From Alistipes indistinctus YIT 12060 (GTDB lineage Bacteria > Bacteroidota > Bacteroidia > Bacteroidales > Rikenellaceae): a stretch of 64,000 bases of DNA. The DNA is taken from positions 1,426,001 through 1,490,000 of the forward strand of contig NZ_CP102250.1 of assembly GCF_025144995.1 (NCBI RefSeq), written 5' to 3'. The notes beneath the pieces are model-generated. The model did no database searches and had not been told where the DNA came from. It saw only the letters and a list, made by a program, of their open reading frames with translations. How positions within the stretch are numbered: position 1 is the stretch's first letter; every line of letters begins with the position of its first letter. Of this stretch, positions 1 to 9,525 are shown piece after piece. Made by a program: the position numbers and the translations under genes.

Positions 1-1
1 G

Positions 2-445
2 ATGGACAATGCTTCCTGGCCGCAAAAAGTGGCGCTCGGAGAAGCGTTCACAATAGAATCGGCCTGGAGTAACGCCGGCGTAGCACCGTGTTACAAAGGG
101 GGCTTCCCCTGTTTCACACTGAAAGACGCACGGGGCGGTATCGTTTCAGTGCTGGTCGACGACTCGCTCGATGTCGGCACTCTGCCGGTAGCAGCGCCCG
201 AACAGGCCTCAACGCTGGCACTGGCTTCGACTTTCACGATCGCCCCCCGGTTTACGGAACGAGGCCACTGTTTCTTCCGCGCCTGCGCGCCGGGCACATA
301 CGACCTGTATGTATCGGTGGGCCGTCGCGACGGGACCCCGCTTTACGAACTGCCCTACGAAGGCTGCGACGGACACAAGCGCTACAAAATCGGACAAATA
401 ACGCTGGCCGGCGATGGCAACAACACTGAATCATTCCCTTATTGA
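2..445 (+). CDS. C-terminal part of a probable DUF4832-type secreted glycosidase-like protein (5' end outside window)
   Basis: The frame is open to the left edge, so the ATG at base 2 is probably internal and only the last 147 residues are seen. The text is rich in beta-strand-like segments and carries motifs I associate with the C-terminal domain of DUF4832 proteins in Bacteroidetes: NAGVAPCY near residue 24, SVGRRDGTP near 105 and RYKIG near 129. Such proteins are large, exported and often sit beside glycoside hydrolases; a GH106-like gene follows 47 bp downstream on the same strand, which fits. The catalytic part, if any, lies outside the window. The family call is from memory of the motif pattern and is moderate; the partial status is certain from the open frame. 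Confidence 0.55.
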   Translation: MDNASWPQKVALGEAFTIESAWSNAGVAPCYKGGFPCFTLKDARGGIVSVLVDDSLDVGTLPVAAPEQASTLALASTFTIAPRFTERGHCFFRACAPGTYDLYVSVGRRDGTPLYELPYEGCDGHKRYKIGQITLAGDGNNTESFPY

Positions 446-492
446 CTTAAACAGCTTTAATAAAATCTTTAATCGAACCTTCAACCTCTCCC

Positions 493-2718
493 ATGAAACG
501 TCTGTTCCCTTTTTTCGCCCTGATCCTGCTGCTGGGGACCGCAGCGAAACCCACTGACAAAGACGCGGCCGCCTTTCGCCGCCCGGCCAACGAATACCGG
601 CCGATGCCGTTCTGGCACCTGAACGGCACGCTCACGCGCGACACGATCGTCAAGCAAATCAACCGGGCCAAACGCGAAGCCGGATTCGGAGGCATTGCCG
701 TGCTGCCGGTCTCGGGTACACGGCCCGAGTACCTGACCGACGCCTATTTCGAGCGATACGACGATATGATCGAAACGATGCACCGCAACGGCATGGAATT
801 GATCATTTACGACGACATCGATTTCCCGAGCGGTACAGCCGGCGGACGACTGCAGGCCCAATATCCGCGCGACACGCGCAAGCTCCTCGAGAAGGACGAA
901 TATGTCATTACCGGCCCCGCGACCTTCACGCAGATCCTGCCCGACAGCACGGAAAAACTGCTGATGGCTACCACGGCGATGAACATCAACACGTACGAGA
1001 TGATCGATCTCAGGGACCATATCCGTGACGGAAAAGTAACGTGGGAGGTGCCGCCCGGCGCCTGGCGGGTCATGTTTTTCTGCTGCCGGTACAACGTCCG
1101 CCCGCAGGTCGACTACATGGACACGACGGCCGTCCGCAAGTTCATCCGGATGAATTACGACGAATACGGCAAACGCTACGGCAAATACATGGGCAATACC
1201 GTCAAGCGTGTCTTTTACGACGACATCGGGTTCAACGGCATGGAGAAGACCTGGACACCCGCGATTACCGAAATATTCGAGAAGAGCTATGGCAAGAATG
1301 CGGCGCTGTATTACCCCGCGCTCTTTTACGACATCGGCCCGGAAACCGAAGCGGCACGCGTGGCGTTCCATACGATCCGTTCGGAACTGATGGCCGAGGG
1401 CTATCCGCGCCTGGTGGCCGATTGGTGCGCCGATCATAATGTAAGCAGCATCGGCCACCCGCCCGGAAATTACACGAAAAACACGACCGAGCTGCACGGC
1501 GACATCCTCAAATTCTACCGTCATTCACAAATTCCGCTGGCCGATTACATCTTCTACTACGGTTACGGCCGGGACGGGCACAAGCAGATCAGCTCGGCCG
1601 CCGACCTCTACGACCGTCCGATGGTAGGCGCCGAGGTGAACGGTGCGTTCAAGGCCGACATGGATTCGCTGATGCTCTACCGGGTGGCGATGGACATGTT
1701 CTCGCGGGGAATCAACTTCCTGATTCCGCACGGCATGTGGTACGACAATCGTCCCGAAAAGGTCTACATTCCACCCGTAATCTCGTCCTACAACCCGGCT
1801 CTCGCTGCGACGCTGCCCCAATACAGCGATTTCGTGGCCCGCAGCTGCTACATGCTGCAAGGCGGCCGCCGCGTATCGAAGATCGCACTGCTCTACCCGA
1901 TCACCTCGTTGCAGGGACACCACAAATTCGACATTGCCGTTTATCGTCCCTGGGGCGAATACGTCCCGGCCGAAGCTGACTTCCAGGCGGTAGGCTCGCT
2001 GCTGACGAACCGCCTGCACCGCGATTTCACCTTCATCCATCCCGAATCGCTGGTGGACGGACGGATTACCGGAAACAACGGAAATCTGGTATTGCACAAC
2101 AGGGTCAACCACCAGGAGTACGACCTGCTGATCATTCCGGGCGGGAAAGTTCTTTCGGCCGAAACGCTGAAAAAGGTCAAAGCCTATTACGACGGAGGCG
2201 GAAAGATCCTCGCCACGACGGCGCTCCCCACCAAATCGGCCGAATTTGGCCGTGACGCCGAAATAGATAACCTGATCGCGGAAATTTTCGGACCGAAAAA
2301 GCAGCAGGACGACGGACAGCTGCGAACCAATGCGCGCGGCGGGATGGCCCTTTTTGTCCCCGATCCTAATGCGGGCACCCTCGCAAACGCTTTGGACAGG
2401 CTGGGTATCGCCCCGGATGTAAACATTGTCGACACGACATCCCATCACAGCGGGAACGGCGTATTCAACTACATCCACAAACAACGCGACGGCAAGGATA
2501 TCTACTTCTTCTCGAACTCGACCGACGACAACTTAACCACCCCGGTCGAACTGGAGGGATGCCTGACACTCGAAGCCTGGAACCCCTATACCGGAAAGGT
2601 AGCGGCTGTTCCCGCAGAAACCGTCTCACGCGACGGCAAGGATTATACCCGGTTCGACCTGACGCTTCCGGCGGTCAAAAGCACTTTCATCGTCGGGCGG
2701 AAACCGCAACCGAAATAA
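493..2718 (+). CDS. GH106-like glycosyl hydrolase (putative alpha-L-rhamnosidase family), exported
   Basis: 741 residues beginning with a signal peptide (MKRLFPFFALILLLGTAA). From residue 29 it has the GH106-type opening: an RPMPFWHLNG stretch near 36-45, GFGGIAVLP near 64, and IIYDDIDFPSG near 104-114, then a second DDIGF motif and a GHPPGNY motif in the middle. GH106 enzymes are retaining alpha-L-rhamnosidases, usually 850-1100 residues, so this is a short form and the true substrate could differ. A paralogue with the same motif order lies at 48135-50477. It is probably transcribed with the upstream DUF4832-type gene (47 bp gap) and is closed by a terminator at 2745. The export and family calls are fairly firm; rhamnose specificity is inference. 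Confidence 0.75.
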   Translation: MKRLFPFFALILLLGTAAKPTDKDAAAFRRPANEYRPMPFWHLNGTLTRDTIVKQINRAKREAGFGGIAVLPVSGTRPEYLTDAYFERYDDMIETMHRNGMELIIYDDIDFPSGTAGGRLQAQYPRDTRKLLEKDEYVITGPATFTQILPDSTEKLLMATTAMNINTYEMIDLRDHIRDGKVTWEVPPGAWRVMFFCCRYNVRPQVDYMDTTAVRKFIRMNYDEYGKRYGKYMGNTVKRVFYDDIGFNGMEKTWTPAITEIFEKSYGKNAALYYPALFYDIGPETEAARVAFHTIRSELMAEGYPRLVADWCADHNVSSIGHPPGNYTKNTTELHGDILKFYRHSQIPLADYIFYYGYGRDGHKQISSAADLYDRPMVGAEVNGAFKADMDSLMLYRVAMDMFSRGINFLIPHGMWYDNRPEKVYIPPVISSYNPALAATLPQYSDFVARSCYMLQGGRRVSKIALLYPITSLQGHHKFDIAVYRPWGEYVPAEADFQAVGSLLTNRLHRDFTFIHPESLVDGRITGNNGNLVLHNRVNHQEYDLLIIPGGKVLSAETLKKVKAYYDGGGKILATTALPTKSAEFGRDAEIDNLIAEIFGPKKQQDDGQLRTNARGGMALFVPDPNAGTLANALDRLGIAPDVNIVDTTSHHSGNGVFNYIHKQRDGKDIYFFSNSTDDNLTTPVELEGCLTLEAWNPYTGKVAAVPAETVSRDGKDYTRFDLTLPAVKSTFIVGRKPQPK

Positions 2719-2744
2719 CTGAAAGTCTAACATACTAAATGAGG

Positions 2745-2776
2745 CAGGGAGGAAAAGGAGAACCTCCCTGTTTCAT
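2745..2776 (+). terminator. Intrinsic terminator after the GH106-like gene
   Basis: An 8-bp perfect stem (CAGGGAGG at 2745-2752 pairing with CCTCCCTG at 2763-2770) is followed by TTTCATTT. It lies 27 bp after the stop codon and before the metK promoter. Confidence 0.75.
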
Positions 2777-2828
2777 TTCCCCGGCAACGGCATGGAGCAT
2801 GGAGTTTTCCACTCCGGATTTGAATATT

Positions 2829-2860
2829 TTTCAAAATATGCCGATTTTTTCGTACCTTTG
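2829..2860 (+). promoter_or_regulatory. Bacteroidetes-type promoter for metK
   Basis: TACCTTTG at 2853-2860 matches the TAnnTTTG -7 consensus. A TTTC at 2829-2832 lies 20 bp upstream, a fair match to the -33 TTTG element. Transcription would begin near 2866 and leave a leader of about 240 nt before metK. Confidence 0.65.
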
Positions 2861-2893
2861 TACAAACGATTTCCCGCAACGGAACGTTTAAGA

Positions 2894-2946
2894 CAGTGTG
2901 GAAAGATTTGGCCGCTTGCAACCACTCGAAAAAATGCTAAAATTGT
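2894..2946 (+). ncRNA. SAM-II riboswitch candidate (metA-type aptamer) in the metK leader
   Basis: The sequence carries, in order, GTGG (2898-2901), GATTTG (2905-2910), GCTTGCA (2914-2920), CCAC (2922-2925) and, after an A-rich stretch, TGCTAAA (2935-2941). This is the conserved order of the SAM-II aptamer: a P1 stem (here GTGG/CCAC), a U-rich segment forming the SAM-binding triplex, and the GCUAAA strand. SAM-II is known from alphaproteobacteria and Bacteroidetes upstream of methionine/SAM genes, and metK follows. Oddities: the stem is only four pairs by eye, I could not see the usual 3' pairing partner of the pseudoknot, and the ATG is about 165 nt away instead of adjacent. Confidence 0.65.
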
Positions 2947-3106
2947 AATTCTAGTATTTGGTTTTCCCCAACAGCTAAGTTTTTCCCGTTTTATTGATTT
3001 TGCCGGCATGGCCGCCGGTACCGTATGCTTCCTGCCGAAAATATAGTTTCCGGCACGCCTTGCAGGACGTTAGTCGGCCGGCCGCAGGCAGTAAAAATTT
3101 ATAAAA

Positions 3107-4399
3107 ATGGGATATTTATTTACTTCTGAAGCGGTGTCCGAAGGACACCCCGACAAGGTGTCGGACCAGATTTCCGACGCCATTCTAGACGAATTCCTGC
3201 GCCACGACAACCAATCGAAAGTGGCCTGCGAAACGCTTTGCACGACGGGTTTGGTCGTCGTGGCCGGCGAAGTGCGCTCGGAAGCCTATGTCGATGTACA
3301 AGCCGTAGCGCGCCGTGTCATCCAGCGGATCGGCTACACCAAAAGCGACTACATGTTCGACGCGAATTCATGCGGCATCCTCTCGGCGATCCACGAACAG
3401 TCGCCCGACATCAACCAGGGCGTTGTGCGCGAGACCGAAGAGGAGCAGGGAGCGGGAGACCAGGGTATCATGTTCGGTTATGCCTGCTCCGAAACCAAAG
3501 AGTTCATGCCCGCCTCGCTGATCCTCGCACAGGTCATCCTAAAAGAACTGGCCGTCATCCGGCGCGAAGGCAAAGAGATGACCTATCTGCGTCCCGACTC
3601 GAAAAGCCAGGTGACGATCGAGTACGGCGACGACAAACAGCCCAAACGGGTCCACACGATCGTCGTTTCGACGCAGCACGACGAATTCATCCGGCCCGAC
3701 GGCACCCGCAGCGAGAAAGAGGCGGAACTGGCCATGTGCGCGAAAATCCGAGAAGATGTCCGCACGATCCTGATTCCGCGCACGAAAGCACGTTTGGAAC
3801 GGGCCGGCGACTGCCTCAGTAAACTGATCGGCGAAGATTATATCCTGCACGTGAACCCTACCGGAAAATTCGTGATCGGCGGTCCCCATGGCGACACGGG
3901 CGTAACGGGCCGCAAGATCATCGTCGATTCGTACGGCGGCCGGGGGGCACACGGAGGCGGGGCCTTCTCGGGCAAGGACAGTTCGAAAGTGGACCGCAGC
4001 GCCGCCTATGCAGCACGCCACATTGCCAAAAACCTCGTCGCCGCAGGCGTTGCCGACGAGATCCTCGTCCAGCTTTCGTATGCGATCGGCATTGCACAGC
4101 CGCTCAGCATCTATGTCGATACCTACGGCACGAACCACCTCGCGATCAGCGAAGGGGAGATCGCCGAACGGATCGGCAAGCTGTTCGACCTGCGCCCGGC
4201 CAAAATCGTCGAACGGTTCGGGCTTCGCAATCCGATTTTCGAGGCGACCGCTTCGTACGGTCACTTCGGCGGACGGCCCTACACCGAAGAGGTAACCGTA
4301 TGGGAAAACGGCAGGGAGACGACCAAAGCCGTCGAATTCTTCAGTTGGGAAAAGCTCGATGCGGTCGATAAGATCCGGGCCGAGTTCGGACTGAAATAA
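3107..4399 (+). CDS. metK: S-adenosylmethionine synthetase
   Basis: 430 residues. It joins methionine and ATP to make S-adenosylmethionine, releasing phosphate and pyrophosphate, in the cytoplasm. The N-terminus reads [16 protein letters not shown] with the ATP-contacting His; [10 protein letters not shown] is near residue 118 and the glycine-rich [15 protein letters not shown] loop near 278 marks the P-loop-like hexapeptide region. Length is slightly above the roughly 385-residue bacterial norm, as in other Bacteroidales. The ATG is the only one giving the conserved N-terminus. It has its own promoter, a SAM-II-like element in the leader, and a strong terminator, so it appears to be a monocistronic, SAM-feedback-controlled gene. 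Confidence 0.97.
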   Translation: MGYLFTSEAVSEGHPDKVSDQISDAILDEFLRHDNQSKVACETLCTTGLVVVAGEVRSEAYVDVQAVARRVIQRIGYTKSDYMFDANSCGILSAIHEQSPDINQGVVRETEEEQGAGDQGIMFGYACSETKEFMPASLILAQVILKELAVIRREGKEMTYLRPDSKSQVTIEYGDDKQPKRVHTIVVSTQHDEFIRPDGTRSEKEAELAMCAKIREDVRTILIPRTKARLERAGDCLSKLIGEDYILHVNPTGKFVIGGPHGDTGVTGRKIIVDSYGGRGAHGGGAFSGKDSSKVDRSAAYAARHIAKNLVAAGVADEILVQLSYAIGIAQPLSIYVDTYGTNHLAISEGEIAERIGKLFDLRPAKIVERFGLRNPIFEATASYGHFGGRPYTEEVTVWENGRETTKAVEFFSWEKLDAVDKIRAEFGLK

Positions 4400-4542
4400 C
4401 CGAAGCGACCACAAAGTATAAGCAACCGAACATTTCCGGCAAAAGGGAACGAATACCCTTGCGCCCGGAACAAAATTCAATGAAAAGGATTTATCCCCGC
4501 CGCATACAATATTGAAATACGGAACTGCGTTTGAACTGAAAG

Positions 4543-4585
4543 CGTGCGGACCGGCGACAACAAAAGGTCCGGTCCGCACGTTTTT
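4543..4585 (+). terminator. Intrinsic terminator of metK
   Basis: A 12-bp perfect stem (CGTGCGGACCGG at 4543-4554 with its complement at 4569-4580) is followed by TTTTT. It sits about 145 bp after the metK stop. The rest of the 300-bp gap holds no convincing gene. Confidence 0.85.
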
Positions 4586-4700
4586 GACACAACCGGACTC
4601 CGGTTTTACAATTACGATTCACAGACTAACCAACATACGCGTGAAACAATTTCGACCCTTTTTATTTTATTAATTGCCAATTCTAACACAATTTCTAATT

Positions 4701-6194
4701 ATGAAAAAGGTCACATTATTTGCAACGGTAGTGGCAGCCTCCATGCTGGCCGGAGGCGTGACGGCCTATACGATAGGCCAAGTAGCCAGCAACGATACCC
4801 GCACCTATACCCCCGCCGCATTCGGCGAGCAGGCAGGCAATCATTTCACCTCATACGAAGCGGACAAGTATCCCGACCTGACCTATGCGGCCGAGAACGC
4901 CGTCAAAGGCGTCGTGAACATCGAAGTAACCAAAGAGGTCAAATCGAGCCGTAACAGCCGTTTCGGCGGAGGAGGCGGATTTGATCCGTTCTTCGAATTC
5001 TTCGGCATCCCGCAGGGCAGTTTCGAACAACCCCAGCAACCGCAGCAGCAGCGGGGCGGCGGGTCGGGCGTCATCATCAGTCCCGACGGATACATCGTCA
5101 CGAACAATCATGTGGTGGAAGACGCCTCCGAAGTAAAGGTAACGCTCAACGACAACCGTACCTTCACGGCCAAAGTGATCGGCACCGACCCGACCACGGA
5201 CGTCGCGTTGGTGAAAATCGACGCGACCGACCTGCCGAATATTCCGTTCGGGGAATCGGATGCGCTGCGCCTCGGCGAATGGGTGCTTGCCATCGGCAGC
5301 CCCTATGGTTTGCAAAGCACCGTAACGGCAGGCATCATCAGCGCAAAAGCACGTAACCTGGATATTATCCCGAGCCAGTTCCGCATCGAATCGTTTATCC
5401 AGACCGACGCGGCAGTCAACCCCGGCAACAGCGGCGGCGCACTGGTCAACACCCGCGGAGAGCTGGTCGGTATCAACACCGTGATCAAATCGCCCACCGG
5501 CAGTTTTGCAGGCTACTCGTTCGCCGTACCCACCTCGATCGTCAAAAAAGTAGTCGTCGACCTGAAAGAGTACGGCGTCGTACAGCGGGCCATGCTGGGC
5601 GTAACGTTCCAGGAGATCAACGATGCGTTCATCGAACAGCGCGGTAAGGAGACCGGTATCAACGAGAAAGGGGGCGTCTACGTGGTGGAGGTCGATCCGG
5701 AAGGTGCAGCCCATGCAGCCGGCATCCGTAAAGGCGACGTCATCATCGGTATTCAGGAACTCTCCATCGACAATTCGTCGAAGCTGCTCGAAGAGATCGC
5801 CAAGCACCGTCCGAACGACAAAGTCACGGTAAAAATAAAAAGAGGTTCGGATGTGAAACAAATGGAGGTCGTCCTGCGTAATAAATCTGGTAACACAGGA
5901 ATCGTCAAGAGCGACGTCGTCGCAGCAATCGATGCGCTGGGCGGACAATTCGCCGACATTTCAGACCGCGCACGCAAAGAGCTGAAGATTAACGGAGGCG
6001 TACAGGTGGTAGCCATCAGCGGCGACGGCGTGCTGGCACAAGCCCGCATCCGCACCGGCTATATCATCACCGCGATCAACGACCGTCCGGTACGCAGCAT
6101 AACCGACCTGAACCGGATTACCTCGAAGATCGAATCGATCGACGGAATTTACCCCGACGGCCGTGCGGTCAGCTACTCGATCGTCGGCAAATAA
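4701..6194 (+). CDS. degQ: DegQ/HtrA-type periplasmic serine protease with two PDZ domains
   Basis: 497 residues from the ATG at 4701, which opens a signal peptide ([19 protein letters not shown]). It degrades or refolds misfolded envelope proteins. The catalytic triad is visible as His137 in NNHVV, Asp167 in TTDVALV and Ser244 in NPGNSGG. A Gly/Gln-rich LA-loop-like insert (residues 88-122) precedes the protease domain. PDZ1 follows near 300-395 ([13 protein letters not shown]) and a second, shorter PDZ-like domain lies near 400-497. Organisation and length match HtrA proteins of Bacteroidetes. It lies 80 bp upstream of rpoD on the same strand, separated by a strong hairpin. Whether it is DegP-, DegQ- or DegS-like in function cannot be told; two PDZ domains argue against DegS. 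Confidence 0.93.
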   Translation: MKKVTLFATVVAASMLAGGVTAYTIGQVASNDTRTYTPAAFGEQAGNHFTSYEADKYPDLTYAAENAVKGVVNIEVTKEVKSSRNSRFGGGGGFDPFFEFFGIPQGSFEQPQQPQQQRGGGSGVIISPDGYIVTNNHVVEDASEVKVTLNDNRTFTAKVIGTDPTTDVALVKIDATDLPNIPFGESDALRLGEWVLAIGSPYGLQSTVTAGIISAKARNLDIIPSQFRIESFIQTDAAVNPGNSGGALVNTRGELVGINTVIKSPTGSFAGYSFAVPTSIVKKVVVDLKEYGVVQRAMLGVTFQEINDAFIEQRGKETGINEKGGVYVVEVDPEGAAHAAGIRKGDVIIGIQELSIDNSSKLLEEIAKHRPNDKVTVKIKRGSDVKQMEVVLRNKSGNTGIVKSDVVAAIDALGGQFADISDRARKELKINGGVQVVAISGDGVLAQARIRTGYIITAINDRPVRSITDLNRITSKIESIDGIYPDGRAVSYSIVGK

Positions 6195-6211
6195 CCCGTT
6201 TTCCCGCAATG

Positions 6212-6240
6212 CTCCGGGGAGGCGGCCATCCTCCCCGGAG
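6212..6240 (+). terminator. Strong GC hairpin between the protease gene and rpoD
   Basis: A perfect 11-bp stem (CTCCGGGGAGG at 6212-6222 with 6230-6240) and a 7-nt loop lie just after the protease stop. There is no downstream T-run, so it may slow or stabilise transcripts more than terminate them. No TAnnTTTG box is seen between it and rpoD, so some readthrough into rpoD is likely. Confidence 0.5.
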
Positions 6241-6274
6241 GCGGAAAACGAAACAGGTTAATCTACAAAATAAC

Positions 6275-7135
6275 ATGAGACAACTAAAAATCACCAAGTC
6301 GATTACCAACCGCGAAAGCGCTTCGCTGGACAAGTACCTGCAGGAGATCGGTAAAGAGGACTTGATCACCGTCGAGGAAGAGGTCGATTTGGCCCAACGC
6401 ATCAAAAAAGGGGACAAAGAGGCACTCGAGAAACTGACCCGCGCGAACCTGCGCTTCGTCGTTTCGGTGGCCAAGCAGTACCAGAATCAGGGATTGTCGC
6501 TACCCGACCTGATCAACGAGGGAAACCTCGGTCTGATCAAAGCCGCGGAGAAATTCGACGAGACGAGGGGATTCAAATTCATCTCCTACGCCGTATGGTG
6601 GATTCGCCAATCGATCCTGCAGGCACTGGCCGAGCAGAGCCGTATCGTGCGGCTCCCGCTGAACCAGGTGGGATCACTCAACAAGATCAACAAAGCGTTC
6701 GCCCGCTTCGAACAGGAACACGAGCGCACGCCGTCACCCGAGGAACTGGCCAACGAACTGGATATTCCGAAGGAAAAAGTGACCGATACGCTGCGCGTTT
6801 CGGGCCGCCATGTCTCGGTAGACGCACCGTTCGCCGACGGCGAAGACAACTCGCTGCTCGACGTACTGGTCAACAACGACTCTCCGATCGCCGACCGAGG
6901 CCTGATCAACGAATCGTTGAGCACCGAGGTGGATCGCGCTTTATCGACGCTGACCGACCGTGAGCGCGACATCATCAAGTACTTCTTCGGTATCGGTTGC
7001 TCGGAAATGACCCTCGAGGAGATCGGCGAAAAGTTCGGCCTGACGCGTGAGCGTGTACGCCAGATCAAGGAAAAGGCAATCCGCCGCTTGCGCCACAGCA
7101 CACGCAGCAAACTGCTGAAATCCTACCTGGGATAA
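6275..7135 (+). CDS. rpoD: Primary sigma factor RpoD/SigA, short Bacteroidetes form
   Basis: 286 residues from [15 protein letters not shown]. It directs RNA polymerase to housekeeping promoters. Region 1.2 covers the N-terminus ([16 protein letters not shown]), region 2 has [19 protein letters not shown] and [15 protein letters not shown] (2.3-2.4 near residues 95-110), region 3 follows, and region 4.2 ends the protein with [18 protein letters not shown]. The long region 1.1 and the non-conserved spacer of E. coli sigma70 are absent, as is usual for Bacteroidetes, whose sigma recognises TTTG/TAnnTTTG promoters; such boxes occur throughout this window. An upstream in-frame start at 6209 was rejected because it adds residues lacking family similarity. 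An intrinsic terminator follows. Confidence 0.96.
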   Translation: MRQLKITKSITNRESASLDKYLQEIGKEDLITVEEEVDLAQRIKKGDKEALEKLTRANLRFVVSVAKQYQNQGLSLPDLINEGNLGLIKAAEKFDETRGFKFISYAVWWIRQSILQALAEQSRIVRLPLNQVGSLNKINKAFARFEQEHERTPSPEELANELDIPKEKVTDTLRVSGRHVSVDAPFADGEDNSLLDVLVNNDSPIADRGLINESLSTEVDRALSTLTDRERDIIKYFFGIGCSEMTLEEIGEKFGLTRERVRQIKEKAIRRLRHSTRSKLLKSYLG

Positions 7136-7160
7136 GTTCCTGTACTTAATAAATAAAAAG

Positions 7161-7187
7161 AGCCGTCTTGGAGGACGGCTCTTTTTA
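7161..7187 (+). terminator. Intrinsic terminator of rpoD
   Basis: AGCCGTC (7161-7167) pairs with GACGGCT (7174-7180), followed by CTTTTTATT, 25 bp after the rpoD stop. Confidence 0.9.
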
Positions 7188-7270
7188 TTACCTTGCGCAA
7201 GTAACCTCGTACGAAAAGGGATCTTGCCCCACGAAACAATTGCCGACCTTACAAAGAAAAACATGCCCCA

Positions 7271-7720
7271 ATGCCCCACGAGATCAGGATTATCCGCGAA
7301 CGGAAAAAAGATTTTCTGGAACTGCTACTGCTGGCCGACGAACAGGAGAACATGATCGACCTTTACCTTGACCGGGGCGAACTGTTCGCACTGTACGACG
7401 GCGGTCTCAAAAGCGTCTGCGTGGTAACCGAAGAGACATCCGATACCTGCGAATTGAAGAACCTCGCCACACTGCCCGCATACCAGAGACAGGGATACGC
7501 ACGGGCACTGATACGCCACATCTCGCAATACTACCGAGGACACTACCGGACCATGCTCGTCGGTACGGGCGAAACGCCCGGCACACTCTCCTTTTACGAA
7601 TCGTGCGGATTCGTCCGCTCGCACCGTATACCGGATTTTTTCACCGACCATTACCACCATTCGATCGTCGAAGAGGGAATCACGCTTAAGGATATGGTCT
7701 ATCTAAAAAAAGAGCTGTAA
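7271..7720 (+). CDS. GNAT-family N-acetyltransferase
   Basis: 149 residues. The fold is recognisable from the acetyl-CoA binding motif [21 protein letters not shown] near residues 66-85 (the R-Q-G-Y-A loop), and motif B near 105-118 ([13 protein letters not shown]). GNAT proteins transfer acetyl from acetyl-CoA to an amine on a small molecule or protein; the substrate cannot be read from the sequence. The gene stands alone between the rpoD terminator and the convergent ispH gene. No clear TAnnTTTG box is visible in the short upstream gap. The start is the first ATG that gives a full-length N-terminal beta strand. Confidence 0.85.
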   Translation: MPHEIRIIRERKKDFLELLLLADEQENMIDLYLDRGELFALYDGGLKSVCVVTEETSDTCELKNLATLPAYQRQGYARALIRHISQYYRGHYRTMLVGTGETPGTLSFYESCGFVRSHRIPDFFTDHYHHSIVEEGITLKDMVYLKKEL

Positions 7721-7833
7721 GAAGATACCGCCCGGCAAAAACAAAATAACGGGAACGGAGAAAATTCCCGGACTTCATAGTTTTGGTTGCAAACACTGAA
7801 AGAGCACTTTGACACACCTTTAAAGCAGACAGG

Positions 7834-8709
7834 TTATTCAGTAACCGATCCGGTCAGTCGTGCAATGTTTTCGGCGACACGTTGCATCAGCCATTTCGGG
7901 GTAGAGGTCGCACCGCAGATGCCGACCGACCGGCAATTGTCGAACCATGCGGGTTGTAATTCGGTCTCATCCTCGACAGTATAGCTGCGCGGATTGTGTG
8001 CAAGACAGGTCTGGTAAAGCACTTTTCCGTTCGAACTTTTCCTGCCGCAGACAAAGATGACCACATCGAACCGGCGTACGAACTCCTGAAGGTGAGGATT
8101 ACGGTTCGACACCTGGCGGCAGATGGTATCGTGCACGGTTATTTTCGCAGGATCGGCCGCACGCCGGAGAATCTCCTCTTTCATCCGGTCGAACAGTTCG
8201 AGGCTCTGTGTCGTCTGCGAAAGCAGGTAAACCGGTCGGCTGAAATCGACCGTATCGAGGTCTTCCAACCGTTCGACCACCAGCGTATCGCCGGCCACCT
8301 GACCGGTCAAACCCACCACTTCGGCATGGCCCCGTTTGCCGAGGATCACCACCTGGCCGCCACACTCCTGCATCTTGCGGTGTGCCTCGACTACGACTTT
8401 CTGCAAATGTGCGACCACGGGACAGGTCGCATCGATCACTTTGAGCCGGTGCCGCTGTGCCAGTTCATAGGTCGAAGGCGGTTCCCCGTGCGCACGGATC
8501 AACACGGTCCGGCCGATGAGCTGCAGGAAATCGGCATGCGATACCGTCTCAAGCCCCAGGGATTCGAGGCGTTGCACCTCGACCCGGTTGTGCACGATAT
8601 CGCCGAGCGAATAAACTTTCTCCCCGCTGGCAAGCGACTCTTCGGCCTTGGTGATCGCTTTCACCACACCGAAGCAAAAACCCGATTTATCGTCGATCTC
8701 GATTTTCAT
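7834..8709 (-). CDS. ispH: 4-hydroxy-3-methylbut-2-enyl diphosphate reductase (IspH/LytB)
   Basis: 291 residues from the ATG at 8709. It performs the last step of the MEP isoprenoid pathway, reducing HMBPP to IPP and DMAPP with a [4Fe-4S] cluster. Visible hallmarks are Cys12 in SGFCFGV, the ATCPVV cysteine near residue 96 and ICGATSTP near the C-terminus. A longer frame exists upstream (to 8748) but would precede the conserved MKIEID start. The gene lies 108 bp downstream of cmk on the same strand and probably shares its transcript. dxs, the first MEP enzyme, is also in this window at 23802-25823, so the organism uses the MEP route. Confidence 0.96.
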   Translation of the reverse strand: MKIEIDDKSGFCFGVVKAITKAEESLASGEKVYSLGDIVHNRVEVQRLESLGLETVSHADFLQLIGRTVLIRAHGEPPSTYELAQRHRLKVIDATCPVVAHLQKVVVEAHRKMQECGGQVVILGKRGHAEVVGLTGQVAGDTLVVERLEDLDTVDFSRPVYLLSQTTQSLELFDRMKEEILRRAADPAKITVHDTICRQVSNRNPHLQEFVRRFDVVIFVCGRKSSNGKVLYQTCLAHNPRSYTVEDETELQPAWFDNCRSVGICGATSTPKWLMQRVAENIARLTGSVTE

Positions 8710-8817
8710 TTCATTGATTTGGGAAAATATGCAACACGATTTGCCCACCTGAATCCGGACAAACTTCCGGACAAAAGCAAACTTCCGACAGATGCGGTCT
8801 GCACCACCGGAGTAAAA

Positions 8818-9525
8818 TCAGGCAGTCAGCTTACCGATCAGCTCCAGTGCCCATTCGAGCTCTTCTCCGATCGTCATAAAACTGTTGTCCAAGACAATAG
8901 CATCATCTGCCTTGCGCAACGGACTGATCGCGCGCGTCTGGTCGGCATGATCGCGTTCGAGCAGGTTCTGCATCACCTCTTCAAGCGTGACCTGCTCACC
9001 TTTGCCCGTCAGTTCGGCATAACGGCGCTGGGCACGGATCGCCGGATCGGCTGTCATAAAAATTTTCAGTTCGGCATTCGGAAATACCACTGTCCCGATA
9101 TCGCGGCCATCCATCACGACACCCTTTTGCTTCCCCATCTGCTGTTGCAGATGCACGAGCTTCTCGCGTACGGCGCCGATGCTGCTGACACGGCTGACGC
9201 TATTGCTTACCTCGATGCCGCGAATCCGGCTTTCGACATTCTCACCGTCCAGGTAAATATCGCTGGCGCCCCGCCCCGGATTGAAACGGAACGATATATC
9301 GGCTTCGGACAACAAGTCTGTCAATGCTTTTTCATCCACTCCGTCCGGACCGATCGCACCGCGGCGAAGCCCCAACAGAGTGACGGCCCGGTACATCGCA
9401 CCGGTATCGATAAAGATATAGCCGATACGTGCGGCTACTTCACGGGCAAACGTACTCTTGCCGCACGACGAGAATCCGTCGACCGCGATAATGATTTTCT
9501 TTTTATTGGGGGGGAAGGACTCCAT
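8818..9525 (-). CDS. cmk: Cytidylate kinase
   Basis: 235 residues from the ATG at 9525. It phosphorylates CMP and dCMP using ATP. The P-loop is IIIAVDGFSSCGKSTFA near residues 11-27, YIFIDTGAMYRAVTLL follows, and MDGRDIGTVVFP (near 139-150) is the classical CMP-kinase signature. A further upstream start in frame was not chosen because it adds a segment foreign to the family. Its 5' end overlaps the 3' end of the upstream LysE-type gene by 23 bp, implying translational coupling. The cmk-ispH order is seen in many Bacteroidetes. Confidence 0.96.
   Translation of the reverse strand: MESFPPNKKKIIIAVDGFSSCGKSTFAREVAARIGYIFIDTGAMYRAVTLLGLRRGAIGPDGVDEKALTDLLSEADISFRFNPGRGASDIYLDGENVESRIRGIEVSNSVSRVSSIGAVREKLVHLQQQMGKQKGVVMDGRDIGTVVFPNAELKIFMTADPAIRAQRRYAELTGKGEQVTLEEVMQNLLERDHADQTRAISPLRKADDAIVLDNSFMTIGEELEWALELIGKLTA

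Noticed and set aside
2792-3046. 84-codon frame in the metK leader
   Set aside because: It starts upstream of the promoter and covers the riboswitch-like element; no signal of coding.
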